Source: Chamaelirium japonicum (taxonomy: Eukaryota > Streptophyta > Magnoliopsida > Liliales > Melanthiaceae). From it: a stretch of DNA of 64,000 bases. Each line of letters opens with the position of its first letter. Positions within the stretch are counted from its first letter, which is position 1. Of the stretch, positions 22,208-34,182 are shown one piece after another. The notes beneath the pieces are model-generated. The model had not been told where the DNA came from and made no database searches. It saw only the letters and a program-made list of their open reading frames with translations. The position numbers and the translations under genes were made by a program. Where the stretch lies: NCBI GenBank assembly GCA_947650365.1, contig OX393549.1:35124910-35188909 (forward strand), given 5' to 3'.

Positions 22208-24158
22208 TGTTGGAATTGGATCCGCTTATCAGAGTCGCAGCGGAAGCAAAAGATAGATCCGAAGATCATACAGTGTATGTTTCATTACAATTAATTCTAC
22301 AAAACAATCTACATGCATATCTATGATCTTAGCATATGTGCGGACACCCTAGAGGCATACTACGATCTACGAAAAACATGCATGCATCTAGTTAGGTGTT
22401 TAGAATCATCATACCTTATAGATCTATGATCCGGAGAGAACGGAACGATGATGAACCGCACGTGAATCGCAAGGGAAGCTGTCGGATAGCACATTGTCCT
22501 TTGCGAATTGAGGAATCCTCGAAATCCCGTCTCTGAGTGCAAGGATTATGAGCCGATAGAGGAATTCATTGCGAAGACGATGGCGAGCCGCAAGATCTCC
22601 TCTTTCTCTTTCTTTCTTCTTCCTTCTCCTTCCTTCCTCCTTCTTCTTCCTTCTTCTTCCTCTTTCTTCCTTGGCCAAAACCACAAAGAGGAGGAGAAGG
22701 GGGAGGGTCGGATTTTCTGGAGAGAGAGAGCACTAAGGCCGGCCCTCCCTCTCCCTATTTCTCTTATAGGGCCGGTCCCCTATTACTTCAAGGAAACTAG
22801 GGCCGGCCCCTATTAGATAAGGATAATAGGGGGCGGTTTTTAGGGTTTCAGGTGTCTATCGTGAAGCCTGGACGAAAACGCCCTTCACGAAAAGTGAAAC
22901 ACTGCGAGAGAGATTGAGTGAGGTGCGCTACTCGGAATCGAGTTCCGTCAGTGCCTGTGAGCTCCTAGAATTATTCTGCTCATTCTAAGATTCATATTCA
23001 ATATGTCCTGAGCCATATTTCAGTATTTACCAAAATACCCCTACGGCCCGTAACACATGTAAATTAGGTTCTTAGGCTCCGGGCTTGCGCTTCATCGCGC
23101 TACTTCGCATCCAACGTATCCAACCAGGTCGGGGAACAATTCCTATACGCAATGACAGGGTGGAACCTTCAGGGTTCGGGATCTCTAGCTCCAATCGGAT
23201 CCCTGATTAACTGTTCCGGTGACACACCGAAAGTTCCGTTAATCAGCCCTAATCCGATTAACCCGCGTAGCTACCTAGAGTGCGACGCGAGTTGAACTCT
23301 AGTGATCCAAAACTTATGTTACTCCCTCGTAACCCTGTTCTCTACTATACTCCGATAATCCTTAGTCCCTCCTATTACTGGTGCCATGATACGACTCGGA
23401 CGGTGGGGAGCACCGTCAGATCCCGATCGATCATCTAACTAGGAATTGATGACTTGTCATCTATAACACCACACACCTTCCGGTGCTATGTCTAGCACCC
23501 AGAACATCGTCAGTCATACTGACAACCACCAGGCCTAGGTTAACTGTGTGGACAGATTGACTTATCAAAATGCACCCATCCAACACTGGACGTCGGATAA
23601 CCTGTAGGGATTACATATCACTCAAGCGCCAGCCGGGTAACCCAACGTACCGTGGTATTGGACTATGGAAGGTCCGCACACGTTGGCACATCAAAGCACT
23701 ACACAACTGGTTGGCCTAATGTACATGGTCCCTTAGGGTTAAAGATATATTATCTATAGTAGTAAGACGGCTTATGCATCAGTGTCTGAATCACTGAACT
23801 GTGCATCGTCTTGGTTCCTGTTCAACACGATCATCGTGCTTGGTCAGGTGAATGGGAATCTCGCGTTCCTATGGTGGAGACTTCACCACATCCTCTACCT
23901 GCCAACAGCTTGTTCTCGGTGAAGCGACTATCATCACCTAAGCTGTGAACTAGTTCTAGGTCTACACATAACTGGTCCACTGGGTCTCCCAAGCATGGAT
24001 CCACTATGCGCCTCAGTGGCCTACTGTGTTCCCTAGGGTCCTTTATTATATATGTATTAATATATACCATAGTAGTATTCTAATTAAAGCAATAACCAAA
24101 GGCATCTTTATTAATGTTAATACAGAAAATCCACGCTAAGGACACACGAGCTACAACA
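22208..24158 (-). repeat. Copia 3' LTR (left copy)
   Basis: It starts TGTTGGAATTGGATCCGC and ends GAGCTACAACA on the plus strand. The inner side is 'ctcccacttggcc', the inverse of a purine tract, as expected for the 3' LTR of a minus-strand element. All short frames inside are incidental. Confidence 0.93.
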
Positions 24159-24172
24159 ATCTCCCACTTGGC

Positions 24173-27100
24173 CTAGCGGGGAACAACAGTTTTAACTCCC
24201 ATGGCATCCACGTGCTTCTCAAAAGCCTTGGTCGGTAACGCCTTTGTGCAAGGGTCCGCCATGTTATCTGCAAATACCACCTGAGTCACTGTAACCTCCC
24301 CTCGCTTCTGCAAGTCCCGGATAATATAGTATTTCTGCTCGATATGCTTGCTCTTCTGGTGATATCTTGGCTCCTTGGATTGTGCTACCGCTCCACTATT
24401 GTCACAGTAAAGGACAATAGGATCTTGAGCTCCCGGTACGCATCCTAGGTCCGTGAGGAACTTTTTGAGCCATACCGCTTCTTTAGCTGCTTCGCACGCC
24501 GCAACGTACTTAGCCTCTGTCGTCAAATCCACGATGCATCCCTGCTTTACGCTCCTCCAACTAACAGCTCCTCCTCCTAATGAAAACACAAACCCTGATG
24601 TCGATCTCTTGGATTCCGGATCTGACGCAAAGTCAGAATCCGTAATCCAATCGGTATCAGTTCCTGTGAAGAGTAAACTAACTCATAATCTCTCGTCCTA
24701 CGGAGATACTTGAGTATACTTTTCACAGCAGTCCAGTGTCCTGAACCCGGATTTGACTGATACCTGCCTATCATGCCTACTACATAGCATATATCTGGTC
24801 TCGTGCACTGCATAGCATACATCAGACTCCCTACAGCCGAAGCATAAGGTATCTTCTGCATCTCTGCCCTCTCCTCAGGAGTCTTAGGACCCTGATCCTT
24901 GGACAACTTCATTCCATATCTGAATGGAACCAGTCCCTTCTTGGAGTTGTGCATACTGAATCTGACCAAGATAGTATCTATCTAGGCTGACTGTGACAGT
25001 GAGAGAGTCTTATTCTGGCAATCTCGAGTTACCTTGATCCCCAGAACATAACTCGCTTCACCTAGGTCTTTCATGTCAAATTGAGAGGATAACCACACCT
25101 TCACTGTAGACAACGTTCCAACATCGTTTCCAATGAGCAGGATATCGTCTACATAATACACTAGAGAAACTACTGCAGACTTATCGATCCTTTTATAAAC
25201 ACATGGTTCATCTACGTTCTGCTCAAATCTATAAGACTGGATAGCCTGATCAAAACACATATTCCAACTTCTGGATGCTTGCTTCAGTCTATAAATGGGC
25301 CTTTGCAACTTGCACACCAGACTTTCCTGACCTTTTGCGACAAAGCATGGAGGCTGAGACATATAGATGTCTTCTTCCAAATCCTCATTGAGGAATGCGG
25401 TCTTGACGTCCATTTGCCAGATCTCCTAATCATAATGGGCTGCAATGGACAAGAGAATCCGGATATACTTAAGCATAGCCATTGGCGAAAAGGTTTCGTC
25501 ATAGTCGATCCCTTCTCGCTGGGTATAACCCTTAGCGACTAATCTAGCTTTGTAAGTCTCAATGGTACCATCCGGACCTCTTTTTCTTTTATACACCCAC
25601 TTACACTCAACAGGTTTAATGTTGTGAGGTGGTGTTACAAGTGTCCAGACCGAGTTTTGGGACATCGATGTCAGTTCTGCCTCCATGGCTTCCTGCCATG
25701 CTGCATGGTCAGAGGATACCATCGCTTCGTCATAGTTCAGAGGATCATCCTCCTGAAACTCTGGATCTACCATAAAGGCTTCTCCAATGTATCTATCAAG
25801 AACACTTGTGGTCCTCCCACTACGACGAGCCTGCAGTGGTTCCATAGGAGTCGATTCTACAATATCGTTTATCTTAGTGGTATCGGCTCCCACTATGTTT
25901 TCTGTCTGCGTACTCTCATCAGTACCAAGCAATTCTTCAAGAACTACTTTACTGGTGGGCTTATGGTCTATTAAATAATCATGCTCCAGGAATACGGTAT
26001 TTGTCGAGACGACAACCTTTCTATCCTCAGGGTCATAAAATAAACCACCCTTTGTCTCTTTTGGATACCCAACGAACAGACATACCTTAGTATTTGACTC
26101 CATCTTATCTCGCTTGTCCTTCCACACATGTGCTGGACAACCCCAAATCCTAAAATGTTGTAGGCTTGGCTTTCGCTTCAACCACAACTCCCAAGGAGTT
26201 AGAGGTACTGACTTTGATGGAACAAAGTTCAAAGTATATGTTGCCGTCTCTATGGCATATCCCTAAAAACTAGATAGCAATGTTGTATAACTCATCATAG
26301 TCCGAACCATGTCTAACAAAGTTCGGTTTCTCCTCTCAGATATACCGTTTTGTTGTGGTGTCCCTGGTGCAGTCAACTGGGATACGATCCCATGCTCACG
26401 AAGGTACCCAATAAATTCATCCGATATGTATTCGCCTCCTCGATCCGATTGAAGAGACTTGATACTCTTACCCGTCTGCTTTTCTGCTTCAGCTCTGAAC
26501 TCCTTGAACTTATCAAAGGATTCAGACTTTCCCCGTATTAGGTATATGTATCCAAACCTCGAGTGATTATCCGTGAATATGATGAAATACTCGAAGCCTC
26601 CTATAACACAGACACTTATGGGCCCACATATATCAGTGTGTACCAACTCTAAAACCTCCTGAGATCTGCTATCTTTGGCTTGGAAAGATCTTTTAGTCAT
26701 CTTGCCTTCCAGGCAAGACTCACACGTCGGTAGGTTTTCTGAAACATCTGGACTTAAAAGTCCTACCTTAACCAACCTGTGAATCCTATATGAGGCTATG
26801 TGTCCAAGCCTTAGATGCCAAAGGAGTGTTGGATTATCTGAGGGATTTTTCCTTTTAGATGAATTAACCACATAAGCTTCAGTTATGTTATCCTGCTTAT
26901 GATTGGAGTTAATTACATAGAGACCATTATGTATCTTTCCCTTACAAACAAAAGAACTATTCAATTTAATTGACACACCAGAAGCATCAAATAAAACTGA
27001 AAAACCTTCATTATTCAATGAGGAAACAGAAATTAAGTTTCGTCTCAAGGACGATACATAAAGTATGTCTCTAAGTAATAAACTTTTTCCATTAAGAAAC

Positions 27101-27290
27101 TACAAGACGACATCTCCAACTACTTCAGCCTCTGCCACGGCTTCAGTTACCATGCTTAGGATCATCTCCCCATCACCCAGTTTTCTTGTCTCCTTGAACC
27201 CCTGCAAGTTATTGCAAGCATGGTTAGTGGAACCAGAATCCACAAACCATGAAACTGGAGAACAACTGGATGCTACAAGGGATTACACTA
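24173..27290 (-). pseudogene. Copia pol: protease, integrase, reverse transcriptase, RNase H
   Basis: In minus order the recognisable parts are: the protease site 'WFVDSGSTNHACN' (about 27250); the gag-pre-integrase zinc site 'HLRLGHIASYRIHRLVKVG...CESCLEGK' (about 26800-26700); integrase 'HTDICGPI', 'FTDNHSRFGYIYL' and 'ERRNRTLLDMVRTM'; reverse transcriptase '[19 protein letters not shown]' and the catalytic 'YYVDDILLIGND' (about 25140); and RNase H 'TTEAKYVAACEAAKEAVWL' (about 24510). The integrase and RT segments are separated by stop codons near 27105, 26260, 25425 and 24980. A frameshift near 24590 separates RT from RNase H. A complete set of domains with so many breaks marks a decayed full-length element. 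Confidence 0.93.
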
Positions 27291-28170
27291 TATGGATTTG
27301 AGATATACCTATCTTAGCCTTCTTGGGAGCCGCACGGCAGTCGCCCTTCCAGTGCCCCTTCTTGCCGCATCGGAAACATTTTCCTTTGGGCTTCACCGGA
27401 CCATCCTGCTTAGGAACCTGCGACTGCACCTGGACCATCTTCACGGGCTTCTTAGACTTTTTTTTATGAAACTTGTCTTTGGCTATTAGAAAAGACTTCC
27501 GCTCTACGTTCAGGGATTGGGCTCCTGCCTTCATCCCGTCCTCTACCGCCTGGAGCGCTGCTAGGAATTCTGCGTTAGACATCTCCAACCAGTTAAGATT
27601 AAAGTTGGTAACGAAGCCCTCAAACGATCCTGACAAAGACGCAAGGAAAATATCGGTCTGGATCTCTGCATCCAAGATGACATCAAAGGAACCAAGCTCA
27701 TTCACATAGCCAAACAATTTCAGCATATGATCCCGAACTAAAGTCCCCCCTGCCATCTTTGTGGACACCAATTTCTTGATGGTCAGGTAACGAGTTACCC
27801 GACTACGACCCTCGAACATTTCATTTAAATAGAGCATCATGTCTGAAGCGAAGGCCATGGATTCGACTTGTTTTTGAAGGACGGTCTACAAGGATGCCAC
27901 TATGTAGCACTTGCATATCTCATCAACATCTAGCCAGTCTTTCCATTCCTTCAATTGTGCCTCAGTAGCACTTGGTCCCGGCATGGCCGGTTGAGGGGTG
28001 CTTAGGGCAATTGTATGTTTGCCAACCCTTAGGACGAGCATTAGGTTACGCTTTCAGTCCTCGTAGTTTGGTCCCGTAAATTTGTTATCATTAAGGATGG
28101 AGGCAAGGGGGTCAAGCTTGGTTATGATTTCTGTAAACAATGGTTTAAAGCAAAAATTAAGGTCTACCAC
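27283..28170 (-). pseudogene. Copia gag with CCHC zinc knuckle
   Basis: The N-terminal part 'ILNDNKFTGPNYED' (about 28090) is followed by a stop where a Trp is usual, then 'TEAQLKEWKDWLDVDEIC' and a second stop near 27885. The rest is open from MAFASDMMLYLNEM to the knuckle 'CFRCGKKGHWKGDC' (about 27370-27330). This is the nucleocapsid-like protein that packages the element RNA. Breaks show it is not functional. Confidence 0.9.
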
Positions 28171-30066
28171 AATCTATTTTATGGAATTTAAAAAATAGAT
28201 AATGTTTACTCCAGCCGCTATGTCTTCACTACCTCAAGTGGAGACATCCAGGAATCTAAATTCCCTGGGCTCGAGCACTAAGACTATCGGTCTTGAATTG
28301 GAGACAGCATCTCGGTGAGAGCATGCAACCGCTTCTACCAACGGGGTTTTCACGACCCAGTCTTCATCAGAATTACCCATGATAAACTGAAAGACCTCCC
28401 AGTCTCCTTTTTGGCCAGCTTTATGTGACCCGCTTGCGCAGCAACAACGGCTTCACACAAGCTTTCTGATGCTTCCCACAAATCTAGGTGGTGTCGGTAA
28501 GGGGGTTCATAGGCTCCCGCGGTGTAGGAAAAAACCGTCACCCACTGCCACCGGCATCCTCCATGTCCCGAAGGAAACCACTAGGCGAACCAGTATGGAA
28601 GGAAACACAGCTCTCACCCGGTGGGAATATCAAACTGCGTACCTCCCACCCTGACCCTTAGCCGGTTGATTGTGGAGGCCAGGGGTTCCCCTTTGGAAGA
28701 AACCTCTTACACATCCCTTCTTTATGAGGTTTTATGCATATCTAGAAAGGTCAAGGCCTCCTAGACTTAGACCCTGGTCTACCGTGGTCCCACTAGGATT
28801 ACAAACCTTCCCGCAAAACATTAGTATCCTTGGAAAATATCATAGTCCCTACCTCGAATACTCAGCTTTCGCCTTTCTTGCAAGAATCACATTACATATA
28901 TTCCAAGGATCCTGATACCTCACTAGTTTGCCCATAATCCTAAGATCTGGAGCCTAGCCTAAGGTCAACGTGGAAAGGACTCTCACTAGAATGACGCCTC
29001 GTTCACAATTTGATGCCTGATGTCATAGTAGACATCATCTCATTATAGGTTTCGATGCTGGCCAAATAGGGACAGCCGACAACCTCTACCGGACCTCAAC
29101 CTAATGGTGGCATAACCAAATCGTGATGAGTTCACACTACCATCAAACGTCAACTAGAAACGGGTATCACTTAATGGAATTCTAACCTAACTTGGTCGCT
29201 AGGACCATATGGGGAAAGGGGATCCCACTAGGGTTATCATACTTCTTATTAGGACATTAGTTATCTCTTAACAAATCTAACACTACGTCTATCTCGGTGC
29301 ACAGTACTTGGCTACTTGAACTACCATGAGGGCGGTTACCACCTTTCCTTTTAGCTATCCACCGGATTCGTACGTGTTAGAACCATATAGAGACACCGAT
29401 GAATCCATAAGTTAAGTACTAACCCTAAGCCTGATCTAGAGACAAACTCACAAGCAAGATAGATAATGAAATTATCATCGGGGTTATCTAAACACTACGT
29501 AAAGAGAATCAACATAAATAGCATCCAAACTGAATCAAGTCCAGGGTCTAACCCCTGAACCTGAATAGCAGAGCCAAGATATCCTGCTCTTCTGTTCTGC
29601 ATGATTTCTGACGACGATCCCGATCATCGTCAATGTGCACGCTTTCGCCGGGTCTTTGCACTCCATGGTACCGCTTGCCCGAACCGTGGATGTAGCATCA
29701 TCTCCTTCTTCCTGTGACCGAAAAACTAACACGCTCCGAGCAAGTGCTCGTTCGTGTACAATTTTGCTAGAAAGAAAAGGAAACAATCCTAGAAACATGA
29801 CCAGGGATCCGAGGGTGGTCAACCTCCACCCTCGCCCATTTAGAACCTAAAAATCCACAAGCACAATAATAATCAATGCAAAATTAAATCCGGGGTCCGA
29901 CCCCCAGAGGCATGCAATCACAGATTACTATTCAGTGCGGTACCTGCAAAAAGACGATACATAGCACAATCTATATTCATGATCTACGCCGAACCCCAAC
30001 GAAAACATATGCCATCATATATTCACATGATGTTTTTACGAATTCATGCATGAAACATACACCAAA
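28171..30066 (-). other. Copia untranslated leader (about 1.9 kb)
   Basis: This is the stretch between primer-binding site and gag. No conserved protein is seen in either orientation, and the short frames are not convincing. Confidence 0.55.
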
Positions 30067-30082
30067 GCGTGCTCTGATACCA
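30067..30082 (-). other. Copia primer-binding site
   Basis: On the minus strand it reads TGGTATCAGAGCACGC, complementary to the 3' end of initiator-Met tRNA, two bases inside the 5' LTR. This fixes the element orientation as minus. Confidence 0.92.
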
Positions 30083-30084
30083 TT

Positions 30085-32036
30085 TGTTGGAATTGGATCC
30101 GCTTATCAGAGTCGTAGGGGAAGCAAAAGATAGATCCGAAGATCATACAGTGTAAGTTTCATTACAATTAATTCTACAAAACAATCTACATGCAAATCTA
30201 TGATCTTAGTATATGTGCGGACACCCTAGAGGCATACTACGATCTACGAAAAACAAGCATGCATCTAGTTAGGTGTTTAGAATCATCATACCTTATGGAT
30301 CTATTATCCGGAGAGAACGGAACGATAATGAACCGCACGTGAATCGCAAGGGAAGCTGTCGGATAGTACCTTGTCCTTTGCGAATTGAGGAATCCTCGAA
30401 ATCCCGTCTCTGAGTGCAAGGATTATGAGCCGATGGAGGAATTCGTTGCGAAGACGATGGCGAGCCGCGAGATCCCCTCCTTCTCTTTCTCTCTTCTTCC
30501 TTCTCCTTCCTTCCTCCTTCTTCTTCCTTCTTCTTCCTCTTTCTTCCTTGGCCGAAACCACAGAGAGGAGGAGAAGGGGGAGGGTCGGATTTTCTAGAGA
30601 GAGGGAGCACTAAGACTGGCCCTCCCTCTCCCTATTTCTCTTATAGGGCCGGTCCCCTATTGCTTCAAGGAAGCTAGGGTCGGCCCCTAGTAGATAAGGA
30701 TAAGAGAGGGGCGGTTTTTAGGGTTTCAGGTGTCTAACGTGAAGCCTGGACGAAAACGCCCTTCATGAAAAGTGAAACACTACGAGAGAGATTGAGTGAG
30801 GTGCGTTACTCGGAATCGAGTTCTGTCAGCGCTTGTGAGCTCCTGGAATTATTTCGCTCATTCTAAGATTCATATTCAATATATTCTGAGCCATATTTCA
30901 GTATTTACCAAAATACTCCTACGACCCGTAACACATGTAAATTAGGTTCTTAGGCTTCGGGCTTGCGCTCCATCGCGCTACTTCGCATCCAACGTATCCA
31001 ACTAGGTCGGGGAACAATTCCTATACGCAACGACAGGGTGGAACCTTCAGGGTTCGGGATCTCTAGCTCCAACCGGATCCCTGATTAACTGTTCCGGTGA
31101 CACACCGAAAGTTCCGTTAATCAGCCCTAATCCGATTAACCCGCGTAGCCACCTAGAGTGCGACGCGAGTTGAACTCTAGTGATCCTAAACTTATGTTAC
31201 TCCCTCGTAACCCTGTTCTCTACTATACTCCGATAATCCTTAGTCCCTCCTATTATTGGTGCCATAATACGACTCGGGCTGTGGGGAGCATCGTCAGATC
31301 CCGATCGATCATCGAACTAGGAATTGATAACTTGTCATCTATAACACCATACACCTTCCGGTGCTATGCCTAGCACCCGAAACATCGTCAATCATACTGA
31401 CAACCACCAGGCCTGGGTTAACTGTATGGACAGATTGACTCATCAAAACGCACCCATCCAACACCGGACGTCGGATAACCTGTAGGGATTACATGTCACT
31501 TAAGTGCCAGCCAGGTAGCCCAATGTATCGTGGTATTTGACTATGGAAGGTCCGCACACGTTGGCACATCAAAGCACCACACAACTGGTTAGCCCAATAT
31601 ACATGGTCCCTCATGGTTAAGGACAAATTATCTATAGTAGTAAGACGGTTTATGCACCAGTGTCTGAATCACTGAACTGTGCACCGTCTTGGTTCCTGTT
31701 CAACACGATCATCGTGCTTGGTCAAGTAAATGAGAATCCTGCGTTCTCGTGGTGGAGACTTCACCACATCCTCTACCTGCCAACAGCTTGTTCTCGGTGA
31801 AGCGACCAGCATCACCTAAGCTGTGAACTAGTTCTAGGTCTACACATAATTGTTCCACTGGGTCTCCCAAGCATGGATCCACCATGCGCCTCAGTGGCCA
31901 ACTGTGTTTCCTATGGTCCTTTATTATATGTGTATTAACATATACCATAGTAGTATTCTAATTAAAGCAATAACCAAAGGCATCTTTACTAATGTTAATA
32001 CAGAAAATCCACGCTAAGGACACACGAGCTACAACA
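30085..32036 (-). repeat. Copia 5' LTR (right copy)
   Basis: It has the same start and end motifs and nearly the same length as 22208-24158, with scattered substitutions. It is followed at once by ATGAATGCAG, the resumed MURA reading frame. Confidence 0.93.
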
Positions 32037-32809
32037 ATGAATGCAGAAGATTCTCCTTCCAGGAGAGATTCATCTTATCTACCTTCAATAGATATTGGTG
32101 GTAGCATTGAAAATGTATCTTCTGTACAATGCACTCAGAATGGTGAATCTCATGGAAAGAAAATTCTCGAGAACACTTTTGTGGATGATATTAGGTGAGA
32201 CTGTTACTTCTGTTTAAATGTAAAATATTTTTAGCAACTTATAATTTTTGTTGCAATTCATGAAATCCTATACTTGCAGGTTTTTAAATGATGATGTATA
32301 TTGTGGCATAAGTGATGTGAAGTTTACCATAAACCTCAATTCATATCCAACTCCTCACTCGGAGGCAGAGGTTAGCCTATATGCAGATCCACTTCTTCAC
32401 CTAATGGTAGATCTTAACACAGAGCCTACGTACAGTGGTGATGGATGCACTGCACTAAATGCATTACTGTTTGGCACTCCAAAGAAAAATATATGCCCCA
32501 AGACAGTAGAGTCTTATCCAAATGACTCTCCAAATCAATCACTTAATAATTCTCTAATATCTTCATCGACCATCTTTAGGTAAGTATAATATGGTGAATT
32601 GTTGTAAAAGTTTTCTGTATGATAAAACTACTTCTATTTTTTCTTATTATATAAACTTTGTAGGTCTTCTTCACAAAGTCCAAAAAATGACATGGTAAAA
32701 GATCATCCTCAAAGTTTGAAGAATGATTTGGTGAAAGAAGAGATTTTGGAGAATCGAAGCTGGATTGTGAAGGCACACAATAAAGAGCATCTTTCTTGCT
32801 TTGAAGATA
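32037..32809 (+). pseudogene. MURA transposase, middle exons
   Basis: Three coding blocks lie here. The first (32037-32194, NAEDSPSRRDSSY...) ends at 'attag|gtgaga'. The second (32280-32579, FLNDDVYCGISDVKF...) follows 'acttgcag' and ends before 'gtaagtat'. The third (32664-32809, ending HLSCFEDI) follows 'ttgtag'. The splice sites are canonical and the frames open, so the original gene had introns in this region. The third block is interrupted by the second Helitron at 32810. The blocks are the variable linker between the PB1-like and DNA-binding regions. Confidence 0.75.
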
Positions 32810-32984
32810 TCTATACTATATACTAAAATGGAAGCCTCTCTCCCATGTGACACGTGGACGTCTTTTAAAGAGCTAGAATTCTTCTTCCATGTGTGAACGT
32901 GGCTCTCTTTTAAATCCATTTAAAAACCTAACATAAAGATGATAAAATTTTATTCAATGGCAATTAATGATCATTTGATGTTCA

Positions 32985-33042
<58 letters not shown>

Positions 33043-33154
33043 ACAAGTGAATCACACTCACTTCAGATTTCACACTTCTTCGAACAGTTGTGATGTCGTT
33101 TTATCAAATGGCGTGTATCAAGCATATTCGGGCATTGCCCGGGTTTCTTACTAG
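32810..33154 (+). mobile_element. Nonautonomous Helitron, copy 2, inside the MURA gene
   Basis: It starts TCTATACTATATACTAAAA after A and ends CTAG before T, with hairpin CGGGCATTGCCCG at 33129-33141 and a (CT)n run at about 32984-33041. It is closely similar to copy 1 (6592-6930) apart from small indels. As Helitrons make no target duplication, removing it should restore 'gaagata|tatacatt' in the transposase exon. Confidence 0.9.
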
Positions 33155-33439
33155 TATACATTAATAGTGGTTTCCAAGAAAAAATAAAATTCAATGATGA
33201 TTTTTATAATCTTGAGATTCACCAAATATTCAAGGACAAGACAAGCATGATTTTTCTTCTAAATAAGTATATCATGGAAGCAAACATTGAATATATGGTC
33301 ATAAAATCAAGCAAAACACGGTATACTATAAAGTGCAAAAGGGAAGGCTGCCATTGGAGGTTGCATGCATCAAAGTTGAATGGAACTAAAATTTTTCAGA
33401 TTAAAACATTAGCTCCCGTGTACAATTGTTCATTGCCAC
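33155..33439 (+). pseudogene. MURA transposase, DNA-binding-region exon
   Basis: The frame reads 'INSGFQEKIKFNDDFYNLEI', then 'NIEYMVIKSSKTRYTIKCKR' and 'GCHWRLHASKL'. These match the MuDR N-terminal DNA-binding family pattern, with C...GC.WR. It ends at NCSLP where the gag-only LTR element begins (33440), and continues at 42240. Confidence 0.82.
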
Positions 33440-34044
33440 TGTGGGTGCAAAAATTGTACCGGACCGGATCAGAGCGGCATGGGCCCGTGCAATGGCCCAA
33501 GTGGGTAAGCCCGCCCGGGTTCATGGGCCCACTCTACGGGGCTCGCAGATCAAGCCTTCCCCTTATTGGGCCCGAACAACGGCCCAATAAGGGCCCAGCA
33601 TGGAGGCCCAGAACCAGTGCCACGTCATCATCACCATGTCATCACTGCTATATCGGGCACGTGCCTACGCTATAAAAGGACCCCCAAGGCATCCAGGAAG
33701 AAGGTGGGTCATTCAATCAGAGGAGGAGAATTCCAGAGCAAGTGCTAGAGCTCAATTCTCTCCTTCTTGTTCTTTTCTTGTTGCTCCGTGCAACCCCCAC
33801 TGTAAAAAGCTTTCCTCGGCCTGTCGAGAGAACGCTTCCCCACCATTTACTCAAATTATAGTGAAGATCAGGTGGCACCTCTCGTCCAGAGACGTAGGTC
33901 GTAAGACTGAACTTCGACAACAACTTCATGTGTCTTCTCTCTCCTTCTCAACTTTCTAATCTCTAACATACAAACAATATAATTCAATCAAGGCTGTGGG
34001 GCGGGATTCCCGATCAAAGGCGGCTCGAAAATTTCCCCCCCACA
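33440..34044 (+). repeat. TR-GAG 5' LTR with TATA box
   Basis: It carries 'gctataaaagga' at about 33670, a good TATA box, and 'cactgtaaaaagctt' downstream. It starts TG and ends CA, and is paired with 41630-42234. Confidence 0.93.
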
Positions 34045-34182
34045 ATCTTTGGCATTATCTGTGGGATATCGATAGTGGTCTTAACCACACCTCTACCGAC
34101 TCCTATTCAGCTTGTGGTGACGAGCCACAAGTCCTCCTCCAAATCAACCTCAACGCCTTCATCACGCCGACATCAACTCGCT

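Larger units (their letters stand above)
22208..32036 (-). mobile_element. Copia LTR retrotransposon, 9,829 bp, inside the MURA gene
   Basis: Two LTRs of about 1.95 kb (TGTTGGAATTGG...CTACAACA) enclose minus-strand gag, protease, integrase, reverse transcriptase and RNase H in the Copia order. The flanks GTGAA (22203-22207) and ATGAA (32037-32041) are the 5-bp duplication with one mismatch. By eye the LTRs differ at about 3% over the first 190 bp, suggesting a fairly old insertion. Several stops and frameshifts break the polyprotein. The lineage is not certain by eye. Confidence 0.95.
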
